Assembly: GCF_047948215.1 (NCBI RefSeq)
Contig: NC_134458.1
Coordinates: 137,872,536-137,936,535 of the forward strand
DNA: 64,000 nucleotides
Direction: 5' to 3'
From: Lycorma delicatula
Taxonomy: Eukaryota; Arthropoda; Insecta; Hemiptera; Fulgoridae
Shown piece after piece: positions 10,691 through 25,612 of the stretch. Made by a program: the position numbers and the translations under genes. How positions within the stretch are numbered: the first letter of the stretch is position 1; every line of letters starts with the position of its first letter. The notes under the pieces were generated by a model, which did no database searches, was not told the DNA's origin, and saw only the letters and a program-made list of their open reading frames with translations.

Positions 10691-12914
10691 CATATATAAT
10701 AATATTTTATTTTCAACATGTACAATCAATGATTATAAAATAGATTATTGTATACATATATATATACATATAAATAATAATATTTAAACAAAAATATATA
10801 TATATATAGTTTGTTATCGTACATTTTTATGGCACATTTAATATGTTCGTACATACATCAATCATTCACCATTTTATCATCGTTAATATTACCATAAAAC
10901 AACATTACATAATTATTATTACCTTATTTAATTCATCATACTCTTCATCCATACGGTCAGTAGTTTTGTGTATATGTAAATCATCAGTTTTAAAACAAAA
11001 AAAAAATAAATAAGTAATTATTATAATTGATAATTACAGACTACAAAAAAAAAACAAATCTGTGTTAGAAATTAAGATAATAATATAATAAAAAAACATG
11101 TATAAGAAATATATAATTATTTAAGATGGTAATTTATTATTATTGATAAAACATAAATATTAATTAATATAAAGAATAGTGAATCATGTAAATTGTTAGC
11201 ACACTAGTCTTGTTATCCATCTTGGCATGTGTCGACATTTAATTCGGGTTAGTTCATTCGTTTGTTGTTTGTTATAGTATTATAACTGCGTTCCATTCAT
11301 TATGTATGGTTGTTTGTGAATGCTTCTTTTATTATAATTTTTTTGTAGTAGTAGTAATTTGTTATTTATGGATGTATTATTTTTTAAATTAATGTATGTT
11401 ATTTGAATGAGAGTACGATTGCAATCTGTATTAAAGGCCTGTTACTGTTAATAGTATCAGTTTTTATCCATTTATTTAATGTGAATTTTTTTATACTATT
11501 GTTTTCTTTTTTTATCAGCTGTAGCAATAATAAAAAATAATAGTGTGTAATAACTGTAATAATAACAATCAGAATTTTTTATTTTATAATTATTTTTATT
11601 TTGATTTACATTCATATTTTAATATCCGTAATTTTTAATATATAAATAATTATGTACATTAAGCATTTTATATGTTTTGTATTGAACCAGAGATAATAAA
11701 TAGTGAAAAAAAAGTTGTAAAGCGTAAAATATGTTGTTAGTACCTTAGGTGAATGCATGAATATATAATACTATATACAAAAACTTTAATTAAACACTAT
11801 GCTATGCATGTAATCCCACTACTTATCTGTAGTAGCAAAAAGATGTAGTAGAGTAAAAAAATCATTATAATGTGATTACAATATATTTAATTTTTCTTTA
11901 TCCAACAATTTTTTGGAATGTAATAAATTAATTCAGTGAAGGTATTTGTTTGTTGTTAACATTTTTAATTAATTAGAATTGTTTTTATATATAAGGGTTC
12001 CTATATAGCACAGCAATTGTATTTTTGTGCGCTTTATTTTTAATCTGATTTTTAGCATTATGGGGATACTAAAGCATGTCTAAAGGTTTCAGGTAAGTTA
12101 TCTTTTAGATAGCCTTAGACTTAAGTAAGGGTTTTTTCGTTTTTTTTTACTTCTTTCACTCTTTAAACAAATTAGCTTCTAATGCGCTTATAGTGTGAAG
12201 CATCAGTCTTTCTCGTTGATTGTTGAAAATTCATACAACTCATAATAAGGAAAAGTGTAGTTTTACCACTGTTCACGCTATATCAGAACACCTCCACTAA
12301 CATGAGTTCACTTAAATTCATAATCTAATTGGTTTAATTCCTTATAGTATTTTGTTCTTGTTACTTGTGAACTCATTAAATTTGACAGTACAGTAAACAG
12401 ATCTTCTTTAACTTAAAAAGCAATATCTGTAATTCTGGACAAAAGTTATTTTTCATAAGATCTAGAAAAATATGTGACCACTTTTTTTGCTCCATTTCTG
12501 TTAATATGCTGCCAAAAATTATTACTATTTATTTGTTGTTATTGTAAAATTACTTTCACATTTACTTCTAAAGCTTTTGTTCTAATTTTTTGTACTCTAT
12601 AATATCAAGCAATGATTTAGATTGATCGGTATGGTGTGAAGTTTTCATAAATTCTTCTCAATTATCTAAAGCATTTTATTTTTCTAGTTCTCTAATTCTC
12701 AATAAATTTAGTTAAGTTCTCCAAACTTCTACATCTGAAAGTAGCCAGTGGGAATTTTGTTTTTCTTTTAAAATAATGAGCATATGGTATATTTAAATGA
12801 ATAAATTACATTATTGTGTGTTTATATGCTTTGCTATTTGTAAAAATATGGTGGGTGTTTCTTAAAACGTATATTAATATCTTTTCTTGTTAATCTAATA
12901 TATACATAAAAAGG
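10691..12914. other. AT-rich stretch without a gene
   Basis: Long AT-rich DNA with TAT-type simple sequence and short poly(A/T) runs. No frame of useful length, splice-bounded exon or known TE was seen. It may include distal 3' UTR of Gprk1. Confidence 0.6.
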
Positions 12915-13380
12915 TTTGTGGTGGTTCTGCCTGTTTGCAACAGCATCACACAAGAACCAAATGACTGACTACTTTCAAATTTTCAGGATAAATTCATGTT
13001 ATTCCAGTTTTAAAACCATAGAATGAGGTTCTGGCCCTCTTGCGGTTGAAGTTGTGAATTTTTCCTCTTGGAAGATGACTTAATTATTGATTTCATTTTT
13101 CAACATAAAAATAATAGACTATGCATTTTTTAACATAACCAATTTTCAGCTCTCCACCTTGACCCCTTCTTGAGATATAGGCTATTGTGGGGTAATGGAA
13201 AGGGGAACTAAAAGGGATTTGTTTGTCTACAGCAGGAGCATATCAGAGCTTCTATCTCAAGAATGAGGGAAATGGAGGAAAGAGAGCTTTTCAGGCTGTC
13301 ATTTTTATTTTTCAGTTTTATTTTCACAACCATGAGGATAACAAACACAGAAGGGCAAGTTAAGTGAGGCTTGATAGGCT
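12915..13380. repeat. Probable dispersed repeat, class unknown
   Basis: Composition changes sharply here: less AT-rich than its surroundings, with phrases such as GGTTTGTGGTGGTTCTGCC, GCATCACACAAGAACCAAATG and TTGACCCCTTCTTGAGATAT that recall an interspersed repeat common in insect genomes. It has no long frame and no inverted ends. The last phrase loosely resembles TTGACCCCTGAACC…GAGATATTGA near 51690. Confidence 0.35.
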
Positions 13381-14844
13381 AGTTTAGTTAATAAATTGAT
13401 TATTTTGTATTTTATTTATTGAATTTTGTAAATTGTGAAATCTGTGTATAATAATATATTAGAACTGGCCTTTTTAGCCTGTTTAACTTAAATCATTTAG
13501 TGTGATTCTTTAATGATTTGTTTCTGTTTAGCAAGTATTTTTAGTTTATACTTGAGTTCTTTGTTTTGTAAATTGTTTTACTAAATGGAATGTGAGTTTT
13601 ATGAATGATTCACTTACAGTTCTTCCTGAAGTAATAAGTTTGCATTATGTGATTTGATATGCTTGTGTGGTTTAACAAATGTGTCAAAGTAATTAGTGTT
13701 GTAGGAATTCTGTGGCATCATTAATTTGAAGAGAAACTTTTTTCTGTATAGATCGACTCTTCAGATATGTTCTATAATGCAGTTATTGTGTTAAAAAGTT
13801 TTTATTTGTAGAAAATTTGCTTATAGTGAAAATAGTTTTTATATTAAAAGTAGTATAATACTTAAATATTTCATAAACTTTTATTAAATTTATTTACAAA
13901 TATTAATTTACAATGCTGTAGAAAACGTTTGGGAGGAATATCATTTGCAAATTAATGTTATATATTCAACCGGAGAATAGGAGGTTTGGGGTTTTATTAC
14001 TAAATTAAAAATAATTGGAAATTTGTCAATGTAGCCAGATTCAAGTAATGACAAAAGTACTATAGCAAATGAATATATCAAACTTTTAAGATTTGTCAAG
14101 AAATCCATTAGGTTAATATTTTTTTTATTAAAGGAGTTATTTTGTTCTATAAGTTTACTTTTGTAAAATACTACATTTATGTGTTTATAGTATGTGTAAA
14201 ATACAAAACCCAAATACATAATTTAATGGAGGCATTTTTTTACTCATAATTATTCAACAGTTTTGTTAAAAATCTTCTAGGTTATTGATCTACTCCTATC
14301 TGAAAATAATGACAATTTGCCTGGCAGTTGTTTCTCTATGTCATGTAAGGCATTTTTGAGATCTCTTGCAACATAAAAGTTTGTTTTCTCAAAATATAGA
14401 GAAACACCTTACCACTTGAGTTGAAACAATAAAGTATTTCCTCTTAATGAAACTATTACATTTATTTTGACCCTTCTCTCCCTGAAAATTCAGTATGTAT
14501 CAAATTTGTTGTTGTATCTTTACTTTATTTTATGGGAAATATTTACCCAGTTTTACATTACAGTGTAGAAAAATTGACAAAAATGTGTGACTTTATTTGA
14601 AGATGCAGATAAATTGGTGAAAATTTGTTTACATTATTTTTTATTTTACATTATTTACATTATTAATTAATGTCCAATACTAATATATTTTTTAATTTGA
14701 TAATTCATTTTTTATAGAATATTAGGATGTTAATCTTCTTTCCAGTTTTATAATTTTTTATTTATTTTTATTATTACTTTTTTAAAGATTGCAATAAGAT
14801 TACATTGATGTGGATTGATTTAGTACTGCCACCTCGTACATGTA
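13381..14844. other. AT-rich stretch without a gene
   Basis: No gene or repeat recognised. A 92-codon minus frame (13941-14219) is Ile/Lys/Asn-rich, has no family resemblance and fits chance in this composition. Confidence 0.55.
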
Positions 14845-17248
14845 CAGTAGATGCCTCTTATTAGAATCATTTGGTAATTGAATCAGCGAGATTATTGAAC
14901 CATTTTTCTAAAACCCAAACCAAAATATAGGAAATTTGTATAAATCTCTTCGTGTAATAGAATCATCAAGAATTGGTTTATTGAATCAGCATTTTAGTAT
15001 TTTACATTTATTTGTTATAATATAAAATGGATTATTTATGTTTATTGCACTGCTTTATATTGTTTATGCTTTCATTTTACTGTAGTGCCTGTATTTAATA
15101 TTTAAGTTGATTACTCCCAGGAAGTGGGTCATGTACCATGGTCTTGCTGCTAGCTGGCTAAAGGTAAACTGCAGTGCCAGATTTCCATCAGTAAAAGATG
15201 GCAGACTAAATATGTCTGTGTAGTATAGTACATTTCAAGCCATTCATCTTTCAGTGTGTTTCATCTTTCTGCACTGTGTATACTGTACATACGGTTTGAT
15301 TCATATGTTTGTTTAAATATTTTACTTTTTTTTTTCGTGTGCTTCAGCTGTTGTTAATATTCAGTGTTATGTTACTCTTGTTTTATTGTGATTTGTCTGT
15401 TTGTTTATTTTTTATGTACTGAACTGAAATTTTTGAGAATCTTGAAGCCATGTCACATAAATATAAGAATTTAAATTTACGTGAAAAATTAGAAGTTTTA
15501 AAAAAATATAATAAACTTCTTAAACGTAGTCAGCAAAAAGCTACAATGACACTAGGATTTTCTCAGACTTCACTTTTTCACATCATTTAAAGTCACAAAG
15601 AATTGGAGGCTGCAGTCTCCCTAGATGATTACATGAACAGAAAGAGGAAACATGATGGTAAGAATGAAGATGTTGAACATGCTTAAACTTAAAAGATTCT
15701 TTAAAGAGATTCACTGGTAAGAACATTAAATATGCCCATCAGCTATGGAATCTTAAAGTTAAAGTCAAAAAATTTAGTGATCATGATTTCAAACCAACGG
15801 ATTATTGGCTCACGTTGGAAAGAGAGAAACAATATTATTTACAAGAAATTATTCAGTGAACGATTTGATGCTGATACAGCTTGAGCAGCAAAAAGCAGAG
15901 TAGGGGCCTGTTAGGCGGTTATTCTGATTTATTTGGAGAACTGTTAGTTCTCACCTGCAATATAAAAGCAGAAGTGATCAAAAAGAAATCCTCCTAGTTA
16001 TAGGCAAATCAAAAAAATCCGAGATGTTTCTATGGCGTTTTCCTACCTGTAAACTACAATCCAAACAAAGATGCGTGGATGACGTCAGATTTGTTTTGAT
16101 GAAATGGAATGAAAAATGAATCTTATCAGAAAGAAAAATAACTTTAATTTTAGACAGTTGTACAGCTCATTTATCAGCAAGTTATAATTTTAAAAGCACA
16201 GAATTATTTTTTTTTTACCATCAATTGCAAAGGCTTTAATACAGCTCTTAGATCAGGAAATTGTAAAAACCCTGAAGTTTATGTAGAAAATATATGAGGA
16301 GGATGATAAGTCAAATGGAAGATGAGCTAGACATGAGAAGACTGCGAATGATAAAGCGAAAAAGATTACACTGCTACTCGCATGTTATGCAAAGCTTGAA
16401 ACAAGTTAGAAATTGAAACCATTCAAAACCACTTCTAAAAAGCTGCATTTATTGAATCCAAAGATGTACTGATAAGTTCAATTGAAGACGTGGATAACAA
16501 AATTAATCATTGGATTTCTATTGACAAGGACATTCTTGTTTGTGCTCCTGTTACTAATGAAATTGTGTCAGAAATTATGAATGAAGAGCTGGAAGAACAA
16601 AAAAAGAACAAAATTGAAGAAGCAGAGGAAGTTCAGCTGCAAGCACTTTCGTTAAAGAAATAACGTTCTAATGCGTTCTTTGAAAAAATTTGGAATTCAT
16701 CGGAAGATAAGAACAATTCCATGATTTTTTTAAAGTGGAAAATGATGCTTTGGAGCGTTATAAAAAAAATCTACTTCAAAAGAAGATAAGCAGTTACACA
16801 GAATTACATAAAAACTGACATTTTTTAGTCTATATATAAGTTACAGATTTTTTTCTTAATTCATTACACAAAACGTTTTTTTATAAATTTGCATTTTACA
16901 GTTTTCTCCATTTTTTTTTTTTGTGTTTATGCTGTATCGTTTTATAATATAGTACTGTATTTAGTGGAATAGACTAAAACAAAAAAAAAAAAAAAACATG
17001 AGTAAAGATAAGTTTTTGTTTTTTCAGTATTAGATTTATTTGGTTTAATCATGTCATCTAACTAAATATTGAACTTAATACATATAGTCATTAAACTGTG
17101 TACACTATATTTTACGACTTTTTTACATAAAGTTACGTTATGTTTGTAAGCGTAAAGGAAAATGATCTTCAATACTTAATTGTATAAGCCGCTTTATTAA
17201 CTCACTTTTGTTATGTACAAAAGTGATTCTAATAAGCGGCATCTACTG
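14845..17248 (+). mobile_element. pogo/Tigger-like DNA transposon, 2.4 kb
   Basis: The left end CAGTAGATGCCTCTTATTAG continues into AATCAT, and the right end is its near-perfect inverse (CAGTAGATGCCGCTTATTAG when reversed). Each is flanked by TA (14843-14844 and 17249-17250). CAGT tips, TA duplication and a length near 2.4 kb fit the pogo/Tigger group. Repeated motifs such as TTGAATCAGC and ATTATTGAACCA follow the left tip. The interior carries a decayed transposase with a CENP-B-type N-terminus. Confidence 0.85.
15450..16815 (+). pseudogene. Tigger-like transposase pseudogene
   Basis: The frame opens MSHKYKNLNLREKLEVLKKY at 15450 and continues through ATMTLGFSQTSLFHII, a psq/CENP-B-type helix-turn-helix, before a stop near 15588. 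Later fragments include ALIQLLDQEIVKTLKF (about 16230-16285), corresponding to the family's LQPLDQGIIKxxK segment just after the catalytic DDE core. The C-terminal part is a Lys/Glu-rich region. Many stops and frameshifts separate the pieces. Family members bind and move DNA in the nucleus; this copy cannot. Confidence 0.8.
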
Positions 17249-17250
17249 TA

Positions 17251-20200
17251 TTTGGTTCAAGTGGAAGGTTTGGGGATGGATATCATGCATTTAGAATTAT
17301 GCAGAGAAATAATTATTTATTAAATTTATTTTCACTGATCTTTAATAGGAGAAACAACTAATCCTGGAAAAGCAAGTTGTTAGAGTGCGTTTTGTAACCA
17401 TACACACATACGTACATTTTTTAGTTATATTTTAATAAAAGATAGTAATTTATTGTTCACGATTAATTGTGCATTTAATTTAATACACAAAATTAGTAAA
17501 TATAAAAAGAGAAAAATTACTAATCGGTGATGAAGTTAATTGTTAAATTAATTTATGACAACTTTAGTTTTGAATCTTTTATGCTGCTGGCTTTTTGAAC
17601 TGAATTATTTGTATTTGATAATTTTGTACAGTTATCCTCATTTAAAAATCTTAAAATAGCTGATAGTTTAGATTACTTTGTTTATTTTGTAGATATTAAT
17701 AAAATAGTTTAATGTTTTCCTTATTTTTTATTGTTGTTATGACAAATATAAGATTGAATTATCTTTTGCTGGTATAATTTTTAATTTTTTTTTCTTGATA
17801 AGTAATATATAAAAATATTGTAGTATCTTTTTATTGATGTTATTGTTACAGTTGTTAGTTTTATTTAATACTAGTTTTCAGAAAGTCATTTCTGAAAAAT
17901 AATGTAAATTTACATCTATACACATTGGCTGATTTTTTGGCAGTGAATTAATTTTAAAATGTAGTTCAGCTATTCTAGTCCTATATTAATACCAGGTGTT
18001 CATAATGATGGCTAGCATTAAGAATTTTAATAGTAAGTTTTTATTTTTGGACATAGAAAAATTAAAAAAAAATAATAGTTTACCACTTATGAGGTATGGT
18101 TTGTTGATCGGTTGGCAGATACCAAACCAGTATTTAATTTCAGTCCAAGTTTGCTCAGTAATATACTGAGAAACTGACATCCCTTCATTATTATATGATT
18201 TTTCAGACAATATGGTTTTAATGTATTATAACCAGCAAAGGTCCTTTGTGTTAAATTTAGACTTGTAAAGGCCAGACCAAAGGTCCTTCCCTATCAGTCA
18301 ATCTGCACATGAATTTCTCATTTACTGCATCTCTAATTTAAACTTAAATCTAAGAGTTGTTTTGTTGTTCTGGAATATTATATGTAAATAATAGTCTCCT
18401 TAATTTGATAAATTTATGAAAGAGAATAAGTTTGAGCATTTCTGTTTAATTATCACTTGTAAATATTTTTTTCATGCAAAAATTGGACTGTTAGTATTTT
18501 CATGGTATAATGCATATTTCACCATAATAAAGCATGATGTTTTGTGATATAATAAATTAAAATTGCTTGCCAGTTCACAACGTAAATTAGGTCTGAATAT
18601 AAGGGAACACTTAGTTTTATATCATGATACAAGAAATAAAAAATATAGAAAAAGTAATAACATAAAATTATAGAATTTTTGGATTCTCAAAAATTAGGGA
18701 GCTCTGCAAAGATTTTTGGAGGATCAAAAATGTATTTAGTTACTTGATTGAATTGTTCAGACATCCAAATTTGTTTGTAATGCTGATTTACTTTACTATA
18801 GATTTAACTGTATAATATTAATCTGAGTTAGTCTCCTTAAACACATTCATACAGATATTTCTGGTAATTCTAAGATTTAATTTCATAAGCCAATTGAATT
18901 TTGTTGGTGAATAGTTTTAATTTTGCCCAACAACTATGAATATAGCATCTAGATCTCAGAATTGAAAGAGAAAGAAATATTCCTGGATTTATCACACATG
19001 ATTTATGAATCCCTTCTAATTTTATTTTATTCTAGTTCAACACATTTTATTTCTTGAAATTTTTTACACCATGATATATAACCAATCTAAGAGTTCCCCC
19101 CCCCCCACTATATTTATGCCTAAATTTACTTTGCATACTGCCAATTGATTTTAATTTGTTGTACCTCAGAACACATTTTGCATTCTCTTGGTGTGATGTC
19201 ATTCTGTATACAACATATGTGAAAAAAAATATAATGGAATATTCTGAAATTTACTTATGGATTTCATCTCGTGTAGTGGATGAAATCAAATAATTATTGT
19301 AACCCATAAACTAGAATTAAAATGTAATTAGTTGTAGAAATTATTCTATTTTCTTGTTTAGACGAATGACATAACTATTAAGAAGAGTTATGGTTAAGCA
19401 ATGTTTTTATTTAATTTCTGAGCACAGTCTTATATTTCCTAAAAATATTTATACATATAATTTTTGTAATTAAAATGTTTATTTGATCAGTTTGCATGGC
19501 ATATTCAGCCAATGTGTAAGTATGGTTTTTTTTTTGAGGAAAAGAAATTATTTATTGTTCTTTTTGTATATTTATATTATTATTATTAGGTTATTTTTAA
19601 TGTGTTTTATACCATATTATGTGTTAATTATACTGTTATTGTTATTAATATTTAAATTATTATAAATAATAAATTTTGTTTACTTATTTTAATAATGAAA
19701 TTCAATTATTGTTACAATTGTGCCAAAGTACTATTGACACATTTTAACATAATTATCAGTCAAAAAGATAATATCCATTTCTGAATTTATTATTTTTTTG
19801 TTAATAATTTTTAATATTGACTTTTGATAAATATAATAGTAGAGCATCATTAATATTATGCTTTGAATTTTTAAATTGTTACTTTATGACAAATTAGTTG
19901 CTAGAGATTATTTAGGTCTAATTTACCCCATAGATCATCATCATCATTTTATAATTTTTTGTATATTATTAATATTTTGTTTATATATTTGTATGTGAAT
20001 CATTTATTTAAAGACTGTTGACCGTTGTGCTAATCAAGCTTGATTTCTTTTCTAGAACTTTTTTATCCAGTCATTCTTATTGTAATAATAGGCAGTTTAT
20101 AATTTGTTTTCTAATTTATGGAATACAATCTTAAAACTGTTTGTAAATTAGAAATTTTGGGTAGTATTGAATTCCAGAAACTGGAGATTAGTCAAATGTT

Positions 20201-23200
20201 GGTTTGTGTTTGGTGGAATGATTATCTTTCAGTGTTATTCTTCTATGTATAAAAATTTCCATAATTCTTAATCCTTGCTAAGTATCTGGTACTTAAATGG
20301 CATTTACTGTATGATTTATGTAATCCAAAAATAGTCTTGTTTTGAAATAGGGCAGGAATTACATGTAAAAGAACATCCATCATTTACCCCCTCTCCTAAC
20401 AGTGATTCTGTAGATAATTTTTCAAATCTTTGTATATTTTTCTACAAAAACATAATACACAGGCTGATTAGGATTCTGGCTTATAGATCAGTGGGTTTTA
20501 CATAGGTTTACTTCCTGGAAAGAGTCTGGCATTTTTTTTTTTTGGCCAGACCATGATTTCATCAGCTCATTTTTCTCATTGAAATATGTGCAAAAGCTTG
20601 TTAGAGAGAGTAATAATTAAAAAATTATTTAAATAATTTTTATTCGTAGTATATTATATTCAATAATCCAGAATTTTTTATAATCTGGTAGAATTGAATT
20701 CCCATCTCTGGTTAAAATATTTAACTTCAATTGTAATTTCCAGTAGAAAGAAGTCACCATGGAGCTTGGATTACGGACAGTTTGTTCTTATTTTAGATAT
20801 ATTTTCAGGTTACTACTTATTGATTTTGATTTTGCTGTTGTGAAACCAACTTATAAAAATATATAGTTCTTGCTTAGTACCCAGTATTATATTCAGTAGT
20901 AATTTCTTGGGTAGAATTTGCTAGATTTCTTGCCTTTGTTATTACTTGCAAACATTTTCCATTAAGTAGTAACATTATATCAGAAATGTTTGATATAAAA
21001 ATTTAGTGTATTTTATGTAAGCAGATTTATGTTTTACTAAATTACAAATGACTACAGCCTAGTACTTGATAACTTATGTTCTTCATTTTTGAAACACTAA
21101 CATTGTGGATATGATAAAATGATGTATATCAGTACAAGGCTATTCCAAGAGTGTTGTATTATTTAAAAAAAAAAAAAAAGTAGTTATTACTATTTTTTTA
21201 CAGCATCATTTCGCTACTACGTATCAGTAGTGGGCACACCACTTAAGTCAGGCTATTATAAATTAATATTTCTTTTCATTATTATTTTAAATTAAGCACA
21301 AAAATGTTATTATATGTTTTTAATTTGATGCTCTGCTAGATAAATATTTTTTGTTGCTTTAGGATTATAATAATATAAAGACATGCTGAAATTTTTTTAT
21401 AAAAGTTGAAAAGAAAAATTGGTAATTTAATTTAAACATATGAGATTATTTTACTTTCTATCAAACACGAGACTTCTTTACTTTAACCTTTATTTAATAT
21501 ATTTATTTAAAAAAAATATAGACAAATGAATTTGTATTATAATGTTAATAATTATCATGTTTGTGTGTGTTTGTGTTATTTATTATAAAACTTTTTTTAT
21601 GAAAGAAATGTATACTTTTTTTTTCTTATTTATAAAATACTTTGTAATAGTAAATTGGTAATTTTGTTTAAAAAAAAGTTATATCTTTTTTATAATTAAT
21701 CTTCACACACACATACAATTTTCTTTTTACATATATAAGGATTTTTTTTTTAAATACATTTTTAAAACATTTAAAACTCAGTCTGTGTTTATGTAATGTC
21801 ATAAGTAAATTTTCAATAAATATTTTTTATTTTAAGTTCGTTTAATTTCTCGTTTTTTTACTGTATTGCAGATGTTGTCATCATGGTTGAAGTCTAACAT
21901 GGATGCAGATAGCATATTGTTTAAATTGCATTACTCTGAAAAGATGTGCATGTTTTCTGGTTCATATTTTCTTCTAAGGTTCATTTTAAACAGATTTTAC
22001 CACATCTGGTATATAGTACTAATAACATTCATGAAACAAACAAATCAACCTTTATTTTCATGGTTCTTTGTTTAAAGTTGCTGTATTCTTTTTTTTATAG
22101 CAATTTTTTAAAATTATTATTAAATTCTGATGTAATTAATAAAAAAGACCTGTAGAAATTATGCTAACAATGTAACACTACCTAGTGGTAAATGTCAATA
22201 TATATTTTTTAAATAATTAAAAAATTTAATCTTTTAAAACTAAAAAGGATTTATCATTTTGGTTTTTACAATTTTGAATGCAGGAAATTCAATTTAATAA
22301 TAAAGAAAATGTTTTGTTCATTAATAATGCATTTTTTTTTTTTTAATTAAAAAAAAATAATAATTACTTCTTAACAGGGTTGAAGTTAAAGCTGAATTAT
22401 ATTAAGTTTACTGCTTCACTAATAAAAATTTACTTTGATGATACGTTTACTTAAAAAAGTTGAAACAGTTTGGAATACAACAGTTAACTATAGTTTGATA
22501 AATATAATAACTGGTCAGTGCATTGTTTACTGATAAATGTTTTGATTAGTTATTTCCGATAATGTAAATTTATAATTTTTATTAAAATCAGTTGTTAAAA
22601 CTGGTGTCTTCCAGTAAATTAAACAGAAAATCTGTTTTTTATTAGCATCCAAAGCTTGATTAGTTGATGTTAAATTCTCATATTATCCTCAGTTACCATC
22701 ACAATAAAATAAAAATCAGCAACAATGAAACTCTCTGAAAAATATGGAAACTATTTTCTTTAGTAGATGAAATGATATTGCTTAGGAACCTAGTTGTGAT
22801 GGATTATGAAGATGGTTATCGTAATTCGATCTCATGAACTTTGTAGTTTAGCACTAACTGCTACATCTGAACTCAATAAATTAGTATTTATTTTTATTTG
22901 CTTACTATTTACATTAGTTTTTAGACACCATATTTCATAACATAAAATAGAAATCATATTTTAAGTAGATAATCCTGCTACCTCTTCAGAATTATAAATG
23001 TTAAATTGAAAAAAAATTAATTAGACAAATAAATTTCTGTAAAATAATTTGTTCTATTCATATGTTTTTGTGTTATTTATATTGCTTCATCACAGCTGCT
23101 GTAAGTAAAAATCATGCCATTTTATCTATTTTTAAATTAATTACTCGTAATACCATTTATCTTTGTAATGAAAAAAAATTAAGATTAATAAAAAAAATAA

Positions 23201-25611
23201 CAAGCTCTAACCGTGCAGGAATAAAACCTTATTCCTGTTAATTGGACTGTTGTTTGATCTAACTAACAGTTATTCATTTTTTTATCAGTATTTAGAAGCT
23301 TTAGTATATAGAATAAAGTCGAAATAAAAGTGTCATTTAAAAAATATATTTAAATACCTCTATTATCAGGTTTTATTGAATTTAATTTGTGATTCTATCT
23401 CAGGAATGTTACAGTCTGAAGCTGAATAAAACTCGTATACAATAATTATTCTCATTATAGATGTTAAAGTACCTAATATTAAAGATTGCATTTCTTAGAA
23501 ACAAAAATAATTAAAATATGTAATTAAATTCTGTTCTGGAGCCCAGGTGTGTGGCAGAAAATAGAAAACTTATTTGTCAGGTTTTTACCACATTCTGATT
23601 TTACCCAATGCAATCATGGTTTATGAAGAGTAGGAATGATATAAGGAAAATGCAGTCCTGTGAAATAATCAAATATCTAATAAAAGAGAAATCTCACATA
23701 ATAAAACATAGTGTTCAGAATACTGTGGTATTGATGCAAAGAGAATGGTAGAATGAAATGGAGATGTATGGAATGGAAATGGAAGGGATAAGTGGTGAAA
23801 AGGACAACGTACAGAAAAAATAAAAATTGAAAATTTGGTGGCAGTGTAGCAAACAGCTAGATGGAAATACCAGATAAATTCAACCAGAGGCTAGATTATC
23901 AATATGCCTTGATGGTGATGATTCATTGCACATGTGCAATGGATAATTTGCACCTGGTAGTAGATTGTTTGAGTTTATAAAGTGGATCTGTTAGATAATA
24001 TTAAATATTAATTTATTATAAATATATTAATTTTCTTGATAATTTTTTTTAATTAAAAAAAATAAATACATCAATTGCAAAATGGAAAAACATTCGAGTG
24101 TAGCTTGGCTTTAGTTATATGATGACTGTTAACAGTACAATATGGTCCCAGTATGGCCTGCTTACTGTGAATTATTGAAGAGAAATGAATTCTACTATGT
24201 TATATGCCATCAGCATCCATATAGTACTATAACAACATTTTCTGTGAATATGATGTCAATGAATTTATTATTTCACTTATAATAATATACATATTAATTT
24301 TAAAATAACTATAAAGTATATTTTCATTTTTTTTATTGGCTTTATGCATTTTATGATGCTTCATTGTTATGGATTTTATGGGTTTTTTTATAATGATAAT
24401 GAATAAAAAGTTTTAAGTTAAAAAAAAAAAAAAAATAAATATTCACTTTAAAAATGGTAATTCCAGTGTACCCAATCAGTTTTCACTTTTGTCAAGCATC
24501 ATACTTTTTAACACGTTTACTGTAAAGTTTTTTTGTAGCATAAGAGACACAATTTTACGTGTGAGATGAAATGTACAATACACATTGATTTTCATGTCTG
24601 ACTAGAGTAATGCTTGCACTGCTTTTATTTTACTGACTTGCAGGACATTTTGGTTTCTCTGTTCAGGAATTATTTTATTTAGAGTTTTTCTTAATTATCA
24701 GTAACCAAATGTAGATATTTGATCTGTGACAATAAACATAAAAGGTTCCGGTTTGAGCCTGTAATGTAGAAAAAATAAGCTGTGGTATGCAAACGTGTTG
24801 AAAAAGCAGTATAGGATGTGGCTCAAGTCTCTTCATATGCTTATTTTCATGACCTAAAATGTTAAAAGAATATTTATCTAATATTCATTAGAGTGCACTG
24901 GTTAATAAGTGAATATTGTTAATTAATTTTTTTATGTAAATTATATTTGTGCCATATAAATTTATAAGTATTTTATATTATTTTTAACTGAACATTATAA
25001 ATGTTCATATTTTTTATATCAGATATTGTTAAAACGTTTTCTTGTACATGTTTTTGTACAAGTATGTATCACTTTATCCCTATTTTATCCATAAATAATT
25101 ATTTACTGTATCTATAAATTAATTTTATTATGTTTTAGCTTCTAATTTTTTTTATAAACTTTTTATTGTTATTATTATTTTTTAATATAAATATATAAAT
25201 ATTGTTGTGTATTTAAATATTATGTACACTTATGGATAATTTAATTACATATAAGTCTTTCTATTGTTAACAATTTGTAATCAGATCATGTATTATAGTT
25301 ATAATATTTGTAAACGAAAAATCTTATTCTGATTGATATTTTACCCCGTATTTAGATTTTTTTTCTAATAAAAAATTGTAAGATTTTTATTTATTTATTG
25401 TTATTATTATTATTTTTAATTTATCAATAGCCATATAAGTATTATTTATATTAGTTATGTAATTTAAAATGAATTATGTAATATATAAATTATGTAAAAT
25501 AAAATGCTCTTTTTATACAAAAAAAGGGAGTTTGTATTTGAATATTATTAAATGATACTGTAAAAAGTTTTTTCTTTTCATTATTTAGTGTTCTATAAAA
25601 TATTTTAATAA
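17251..25611. other. 8.4 kb AT-rich stretch without a supported gene
   Basis: No TE ends, coding block or RNA gene was recognised. It contains a C run (19097-19107) and several poly(A/T) tracts. The only place resembling an exon is 21872-21978, listed separately. Large AT-rich intergenic or intronic DNA is the simplest reading. Confidence 0.5.
21872..21978 (+). other. Weak exon-like segment
   Basis: A pyrimidine-rich acceptor (ttttactgtattgcag) precedes 107 bases open in one frame only, starting MLSSWLKSNMDADSILFKLH, and followed by AAG|GTTCAT. The protein is not recognised and the donor is poor, so this is only a candidate. Confidence 0.15.
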
Positions 25612-25612
25612 T

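Noticed and set aside
10417..10725. 102-codon minus-strand frame over the Gprk1 3' UTR
   Set aside because: Lys/Ile/Asn-rich translation of simple sequence; no family resemblance.
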